Assembly (NCBI GenBank): GCA_017439675.1 | Contig: JAFSIQ010000047.1 | Location: forward strand, 1-36,997 | DNA from: Lachnospiraceae bacterium | GTDB lineage: Bacteria > Bacillota > Clostridia > Lachnospirales > Lachnospiraceae | Reading direction: 5' to 3' | Length of the DNA stretch: 36,997 nt | Shown: positions 32,580 to 36,997 of the stretch, piece by piece | Layout: each line of letters starts with the position of its first letter | Position numbering within the stretch: position 1 is the first letter of the stretch | Program-made: the position numbers and the translations under genes | Notes under the pieces: model-generated | The model's database searches: none | What the model was told of the DNA's origin: nothing | What the model saw: the letters and a program-made list of their open reading frames with translations, nothing else

Positions 32580-34298
32580 ATGCGTATTGGAGTAGGAAGA
32601 AAGAAAATTAGAATGGGTGATTTGCTTGTAGCTGCAGGCGCAATCACTGAGGAACAATTGCAGGAAGCGTTAGCACTGCAGAAAGAGAAGGGTCAGAAGT
32701 TAGGTAAGACTCTTTTGGATTCTGGCATTATCAGTCAGGAGCTGTTGGTTGCTGTATTAACACAGCAGTTGGGGGTTGATTTCATCGACTTGAAGGGTTG
32801 CAAGTTTGATGATGAAGTGTTGTCTACCATTCCGGAAGATATCGTTATGAAGTATAACGTCATGCCGTTAGGTTTTGATGAGAATAATCCGAATGTACTT
32901 CGCGTGGCGATGATTGACCCGATGGATATTATTGCGATTGATGATATTTCTATTGTTACAAACTGTCAGGTAGAAGCAGTGCTTGCAATGGAAGATGATT
33001 TGATGGAAACCATTGGAAAGTACTATGGTAATCATCAAGCGATGGAGGCTGCGGAAGCATATCGTAAAGAACGTGAGCAGGATATGTTGTCCCAAGCGGA
33101 AGAAGATGAATACAATGCTGATATTGAAAATTCACCAATCGTATTATTGGTTAAGCAGATATTGGAAAGTGGTGTAAGACAGAGAGCTTCTGATATTCAT
33201 ATCGAGCCGATGGAGTCGTCAGTTCGTGTTCGATATCGTATTGACGGTGTTTTGAAGCAGGTAATGTCTTACGATTATTCTCTTTTGTCAGGTATTTGTG
33301 CCCGTTTGAAAATTATGGGTGGAATGGATATTTCAGAAAAGCGTAAGCCACAGGATGGTCGTATCTCTATCATGGTAGATAGAAAGGAGTTTGATATCCG
33401 TGTATCTATGCTGCCAACTGTGTACGGAGAAAAGACAGTTATGCGTCTTACCTCGAAGGATGGTCTTACCAGACCGAAGTCTGGTCTTGGTTTGAGTCCA
33501 GAAGAGGAAAAGGTATTTGATGGAATTCTTAGTAATCCACATGGTATTATCCTTGTAACGGGACCTACAGGTTCTGGTAAGTCTACTACACTGTACACTT
33601 CTCTTAGTGAGTTGAATGTAGAAGGTGTTAACATTGTAACGGTTGAGGATCCGGTGGAGGCGAATATTGATGGTATCAATCAGTGTCAGGTTAATGAGAA
33701 AGCAGATATGACGTTTGCGGCAGCGCTTCGTTCTATCCTGCGTCAGGACCCGGATATCATCATGATCGGTGAGATTCGAGACGGCGAGACAGCGGACATT
33801 GCGGTTAAAGCGGCTATCACAGGTCACTTGGTTGTATCTACACTACATACAAACTCAGCAGCTTCCACAGTAACTCGTTTGATTGATATGGGTATTGAAC
33901 CATATACAGCGGGTGATGCTTTGGTAGGTGTTATTGCTCAGCGTCTTGTTCGTCGTTTATGTACCTGTAAGCAGCCAAGATATGCGGAAGAACACGAGAA
34001 AAGATTGCTTGGTGTTCCGGAAGATGAAGAGGATGTTGTGCTTTATGAGCCAACTGGTTGTCCGATTTGTAATGAAACGGGATTTTCAGGTCGAATTGGT
34101 GTGTATGAGATGATGCCAGTGTCAAGAGGTTTGCAACAGGTTATCGCAACGAATGCTCCGGCGAATGAAATTGAAAAGTTTGCATTGAGTGAGGGTATGT
34201 TGACTTTGAAACTCAGTTGTGCAAAGCATGTGCTGAATGGTATTACTTCTATCTCTGAGATGCGTAAGATTGTATACGAAGCAGGAGATGAATATTAA
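32580..34298 (+). CDS. pilB: Type IV pilus assembly ATPase PilB (GspE family)
   Basis: Hexameric ATPase that powers pilin polymerisation at the inner face of the membrane. The product has 572 residues. The N-terminal GspE/MshEN domain (MGDLLVAAGAITEEQLQEAL, then LLVAVLTQQLGVDFIDL) covers about 1-150. The ATPase has DIHIEPMESSVRVRYRIDG, Walker A GPTGSGKSTT near 330, the Asp box VTVEDPVE, Walker B RQDPDIIMIGEIRD and a His box. The zinc site characteristic of PilB/GspE is CTCKQ...GCPICNETGF. The start at 32580 (ATG) is 8 nt after GAGAGG; a TTG at 32574 is too close to it. First of three pilus genes. Confidence 0.95.
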   Translation: MRIGVGRKKIRMGDLLVAAGAITEEQLQEALALQKEKGQKLGKTLLDSGIISQELLVAVLTQQLGVDFIDLKGCKFDDEVLSTIPEDIVMKYNVMPLGFDENNPNVLRVAMIDPMDIIAIDDISIVTNCQVEAVLAMEDDLMETIGKYYGNHQAMEAAEAYRKEREQDMLSQAEEDEYNADIENSPIVLLVKQILESGVRQRASDIHIEPMESSVRVRYRIDGVLKQVMSYDYSLLSGICARLKIMGGMDISEKRKPQDGRISIMVDRKEFDIRVSMLPTVYGEKTVMRLTSKDGLTRPKSGLGLSPEEEKVFDGILSNPHGIILVTGPTGSGKSTTLYTSLSELNVEGVNIVTVEDPVEANIDGINQCQVNEKADMTFAAALRSILRQDPDIIMIGEIRDGETADIAVKAAITGHLVVSTLHTNSAASTVTRLIDMGIEPYTAGDALVGVIAQRLVRRLCTCKQPRYAEEHEKRLLGVPEDEEDVVLYEPTGCPICNETGFSGRIGVYEMMPVSRGLQQVIATNAPANEIEKFALSEGMLTLKLSCAKHVLNGITSISEMRKIVYEAGDEY

Positions 34299-34324
34299 AA
34301 GAATAGACTGAAAGGGGAAGAAAT

Positions 34325-35377
34325 ATGATTGACATTAAAGAATTGCTTGCGTTTTCTGTGGAACAGAAAGCATCCGACGTACATATAGCGGTAGGCATTC
34401 CGCCGAAGCTAAGAATTAACGGTAAGCTGATTGAGGTTGAGTGCCCACCGTTAGAGCCAATGGATGCGGCAGAGATGATTGGTGCTACAATGCACGAGCG
34501 TCACAAGCAGGTATTGAAAGAGAGAGGTGAGGTCGATTTTTCTTTCGATTCTGACGAGACAGGACGTTTCCGTGTGAATGTATTTATGGATCGTGGTAAC
34601 ATGGCAGCAGCGTATCGTCGAGTTGAGACAATTATTCCAAGACCAGACCAGTTGGGAATTCCAACAGAGGTTGTAGAGCTATATAAGAGAAAGAGAGGTT
34701 TGGTGTTGGTAACGGGACCTACAGGTTCTGGAAAGTCTACCACACTTGCTTCTATTATTAATAAGGCGAATGAGAACTTGACGGATCATATTATCACGCT
34801 AGAGGATCCGATAGAGTATGTACATCGTCATAAGAAATCAGTTGTTAACCAGCGAGAGGTTGGTATGGATACTCTTAGTTATGGTAACGCACTCCGTGCT
34901 GCACTCCGTGAGGATCCAGATATTATCCTTTTAGGAGAGATGCGTGACCTCGAGACGATTTCAACAGCAATTACGGCTGCTGAGACTGGTCACTTGGTAT
35001 TCTCAACGTTGCATACCATTGGAGCTGCGAATACGATTGACCGTATTATCGACGTATTCCCAACGCACCAACAGCAACAGACTCGTGTACAGTTGGCGAT
35101 GATTTTGGAGGGTGTAATCTCCCAGGCGTTGATTCCAGCAGAGGATGGACGTGGACGAGTGGCAGCATTCGAGGTAATGTTTGGTAGCCCGGCGATTCGT
35201 AGCTTGATTCGTGAGGCGAAGACACATCAGATTCAGTCGACAATTCAAACGAGCCGTCAGATGGGAATGATTACATTGGATGATCATTTGTACGAATTGT
35301 ATAAAGAGGGTGCGATTAGTCGTGAAAATGCACTGATTTATTCTCAGGATCAGGTTGCAATGAAGAAAAGATTGTAG
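34325..35377 (+). CDS. pilT: Type IV pilus retraction ATPase PilT
   Basis: PilT powers pilus disassembly and twitching. The product has 350 residues, the normal length. MIDIKELLAFSVEQKASDVHI, Walker A GPTGSGKSTT (about 133-142), ITLEDPIEYVHRHKKS, VNQREVGMDTLSYGNALRAA, Walker B REDPDIILLGEMRD, the His box HLVFSTLHTIGAANTIDRI and a C-terminal AIRSLIREAKTHQIQSTIQT segment (AIRNLIRE-like, the PilT retraction motif) identify it as PilT rather than PilU or PilB. AAAGGGGAAG precedes the ATG. It follows pilB by 26 nt. Confidence 0.96.
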   Translation: MIDIKELLAFSVEQKASDVHIAVGIPPKLRINGKLIEVECPPLEPMDAAEMIGATMHERHKQVLKERGEVDFSFDSDETGRFRVNVFMDRGNMAAAYRRVETIIPRPDQLGIPTEVVELYKRKRGLVLVTGPTGSGKSTTLASIINKANENLTDHIITLEDPIEYVHRHKKSVVNQREVGMDTLSYGNALRAALREDPDIILLGEMRDLETISTAITAAETGHLVFSTLHTIGAANTIDRIIDVFPTHQQQQTRVQLAMILEGVISQALIPAEDGRGRVAAFEVMFGSPAIRSLIREAKTHQIQSTIQTSRQMGMITLDDHLYELYKEGAISRENALIYSQDQVAMKKRL

Positions 35378-35432
35378 TATTTTGGTGAAAATTCATATAA
35401 TATTACAAAAATTCCATTTTTTTATTGCGTTT

Positions 35433-35462
35433 TTGACAAAAATAGTATATTATCAATATAGC
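35433..35462 (+). promoter_or_regulatory. Possible promoter ahead of pilC
   Basis: A perfect TTGACA (35433-35438) is followed by a very AT-rich stretch; the best -10 is TATAGC (35457-35462) at 18 nt spacing, so the -10 is uncertain. The 181-nt pilT-pilC gap holds no gene and no clear terminator. If active, it would give pilC and downstream genes extra expression. Confidence 0.4.
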
Positions 35463-35558
35463 TATAATTAATAAAATGTTCATATTTTGTTTATATGTTA
35501 TGCAAAAGCGCCGATATATTAAGCAGAATATGGCATGAGATGAATGGTGGAGGAGCAT

Positions 35559-36767
35559 ATGGCACAGTTTAATTATAAGGCAGTGGATAAGAATGGTAAG
35601 AATAAGAAGGGTACCATTGATGCTGCGGATCGTGAGAAGGCTCAAGAGAAGTTGCGAGCTGAAGGCTTGTCAGTGACAGAGCTTAGTGATGCCGGCGACG
35701 TAAGACCGGCAAAGATAGGTCGTGCAAAGGTTAAGAGTAGAGACTTATCGATTGTTTGTAAGCAGATGGTTAGTATTTTGAATGCAGGTGTTACGGTTAT
35801 TACGGCACTTGAGATGTTATCTGAGCAGATGGATAACAAGACATTGAAGGCTGCTATCATAGAGGCGAAGATTTATGTAGAGAAGGGTGGTACTTTGGCG
35901 GATGCGATGCGTTTGAATCCGGCTGTTTTCCCACCGATTATGATTAACATGGTTGCCGCTGGTGAGCTTTCTGGCAGCTTGGAGACTTCCTTTGACCGCC
36001 TTTCTGTTCACTTTGAAAAGGATGATGCGTTGAAGGGCAAGATTAAAGGAGCTCTTACATATCCTGCAATGGTAATGGTAGTTGCAGTATTGGTTGTTAT
36101 CGTGGTTATGGTTGCGGTTATTCCGAACTTCGTAGATATGTTTGCGGATATGGGTACACAGTTGCCGTTACCTACAAGAATCATGATGGCAGGTAGTGAT
36201 TTTATTAGAACTAAGTGGTTTATACTGATTCCTGCGATTGCGGTTATTGTGTTCGTGATTAAGATGGCACTTGCTACACCGGGTGGTCAGATGTTTTCTG
36301 CTAAGGTTGGTGTGAATGCACCGATTTTCAGTAATTTGATTATCAAGTCCAACACAGCAAGATTCGCGAGAACCTTAAGTACGTTGATGGCAGCTGGTAT
36401 TCCGATGTTAGATGCGATTGAACAGGTTGCTAAGATGATGGATAACAAGATTTTCCGTGATGGTTTGATGAATACAAAGGCACAGGTTGCCAAGGGTCTT
36501 CCTCTTTCAAAGCCTTTGAAGGACATGGAAGTATTCCCTACTATGTTGGTGCAGATGGTTAAGATTGGTGAAGAAACTGGTAATATCGAAGATATGATGG
36601 AGAAGGTTGCTGATTTGTATGACAGAGAAGTAGATCTTGCGACAGAAGCTTTGACACAGGCGATGGAGCCAATTACTATGGTTATTATGGCGGGTATCGT
36701 AGGTATGATTGTAGCTGCTGTATACGGACCAATCCTTAGCATGTACGAAGGCATTGATAATATGTAA
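35559..36767 (+). CDS. pilC: Type IV pilus inner-membrane platform protein PilC (GspF family)
   Basis: PilC is the membrane platform on which PilB and PilT act. The product has 402 residues: an N-terminal cytoplasmic segment (MAQFNYKAVDKNGKNKKG), two GspF domains (about 70-195 with SIVCKQMVSILNAGVTVITA, and about 265-395 with ARFARTLSTLMAAGIPMLDAI) and three membrane segments (MVMVVAVLVVIVVMVAVIP, WFILIPAIAVIVFVIKM, ITMVIMAGIVGMIVAAVYGP). The start at 35559 follows GGAGGAG, which lies inside the longer form from 35544. The major pilin and prepilin peptidase are not in the window and may lie to the right. Confidence 0.95.
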   Translation: MAQFNYKAVDKNGKNKKGTIDAADREKAQEKLRAEGLSVTELSDAGDVRPAKIGRAKVKSRDLSIVCKQMVSILNAGVTVITALEMLSEQMDNKTLKAAIIEAKIYVEKGGTLADAMRLNPAVFPPIMINMVAAGELSGSLETSFDRLSVHFEKDDALKGKIKGALTYPAMVMVVAVLVVIVVMVAVIPNFVDMFADMGTQLPLPTRIMMAGSDFIRTKWFILIPAIAVIVFVIKMALATPGGQMFSAKVGVNAPIFSNLIIKSNTARFARTLSTLMAAGIPMLDAIEQVAKMMDNKIFRDGLMNTKAQVAKGLPLSKPLKDMEVFPTMLVQMVKIGEETGNIEDMMEKVADLYDREVDLATEALTQAMEPITMVIMAGIVGMIVAAVYGPILSMYEGIDNM

Positions 36768-36773
36768 TTCTAA

Positions 36774-36849
36774 CGAGCAATGCACAAGTCACGTAAAACG
36801 ACTTGTGCAAGCTCGCTTGCATACAAGTCTGTTTTGTGTGACTTGTATG
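36774..36849. repeat. Two related hairpins just after pilC
   Basis: Hairpin 1 pairs TGCACAAGTC (36781-36790) with GACTTGTGCA (36800-36809), extended by CGAGC (36774-36778) with GCTCG (36811-36815). Hairpin 2 pairs CATACAAGTC (36820-36829) with GACTTGTATG (36840-36849). Both share the stem core ACAAGTC/GACTTGT with different loops. Between them GCAAGC-TC-GCTTGC (36807-36820) could form an alternative stem, almost the same as the one in the left-edge repeat. No T-tract follows. They could act as 3' mRNA stabilisers or weak terminators for pilC. Confidence 0.75.
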
Positions 36850-36992
36850 TTGCGACAAGCAACAGCGAGTCGACAGACGAGCTGGCATTGCGAGTTGTAA
36901 AAATGTATGTTGCGACAAGCAACAGCGAGTCGACAGACGAGCTGGCATTGCGAGTTGTAAAAATGTATGTTGCGACAAGCAACAGCGAGTCG
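36844..36992. repeat. 60-bp tandem repeat, about 2.5 identical copies, near the right edge
   Basis: Units start at 36844, 36904 and 36964 with no differences between the aligned parts; the third copy diverges at 36993, just before the window ends. Each unit holds TGTTGC-GACAA-GCAACA, a 6-bp hairpin, and the palindrome GTCGAC. GCATTGC in each full unit is complementary to GCAATGC at 36777-36783 upstream. The period is divisible by three, leaving frames open, but I see no protein domain. Confidence 0.9.
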
Positions 36993-36997
36993 CAAAT

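Noticed and set aside
36844-36992. CRISPR array at the right edge
   Set aside because: The repeats are contiguous and identical with no variable spacers.
36736-36995. Minus-strand open frames across the right tandem repeat
   Set aside because: Three minus-strand frames are open at once over a 60-bp repeat, none has a ribosome binding site, and one overlaps the 3' end of pilC. Best explained as repeat artefacts.

Overview
The window looks like a chromosomal segment of a spore-forming, low-to-medium GC Firmicute, most likely a Lachnospiraceae member (class Clostridia). The support is the combination of gpr, spoIIP and sigK (endospore formation), the gpr-spoIIP-lepA-hemW and hrcA-grpE-dnaK-dnaJ-prmA-rsmE orders typical of Clostridia, an ireB-ruvX-DUF1292-RNase J block, and a pilB-pilT-pilC type IV pilus set. 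I see no tRNA, rRNA, CRISPR array, transposase, integrase, phage gene or recognisable defence system. The species call is inference.

Layout. 1-523 holds no gene: a 78-bp tandem repeat at the left edge, then a 199-nt folded element (286-484) with a long closing stem, three inner hairpins and a possible pseudoknot, bracketed by a near-perfect 16-nt direct repeat. 524-8450 carries gpr, spoIIP, lepA, hemW, a membrane zinc-ribbon protein of unknown function and an LtaS-like sulfatase-fold enzyme. 8587-13674 is the heat-shock operon hrcA-grpE-dnaK-dnaJ, with a promoter, a perfect CIRCE operator and a strong terminator. 13706-21836 has prmA and rsmE with a 2024-residue secreted repeat protein set between them. 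21848-24282 is a cysteine desulfurase plus thiI. A bidirectional terminator follows, then a minus-strand HPr-like gene that lacks the phosphocarrier histidine, divergent from mtaB. 26275-31808 runs ireB, ruvX, a DUF1292 gene, RNase J, a YlbF-like gene, an MltG-like stub, a trmR-like methyltransferase and a trhP-like U32 protein. sigK lies on the minus strand, converging on trhP and diverging from pilB-pilT-pilC. The right edge is again repeats: two related hairpins and a 60-bp tandem array.

How the genes fit together. Much of the window concerns translation and RNA modification: LepA, RsmE, PrmA, cysteine desulfurase with ThiI (4-thiouridine), MtaB (ms2t6A37), and the TrhP/TrmR pair (5-hydroxyuridine to 5-methoxyuridine at U34), plus RNase J for decay. 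Sporulation genes sit at both ends. Both GPR and SigK are encoded without the N-terminal prosequences that keep the Bacillus proteins inactive. Surface functions are represented by the LtaS-like enzyme, the giant repeat protein and the pilus motor genes.

Most of the window is conserved core genome. The best candidates for something undescribed are the structured element at 286-484, the hairpin-rich tandem arrays at both ends, the adhesin-like gene inserted in a housekeeping operon, and the Crh-like HPr. Because both ends lie inside tandem arrays, the window may be bounded by repeats that broke an assembly; this is inference.
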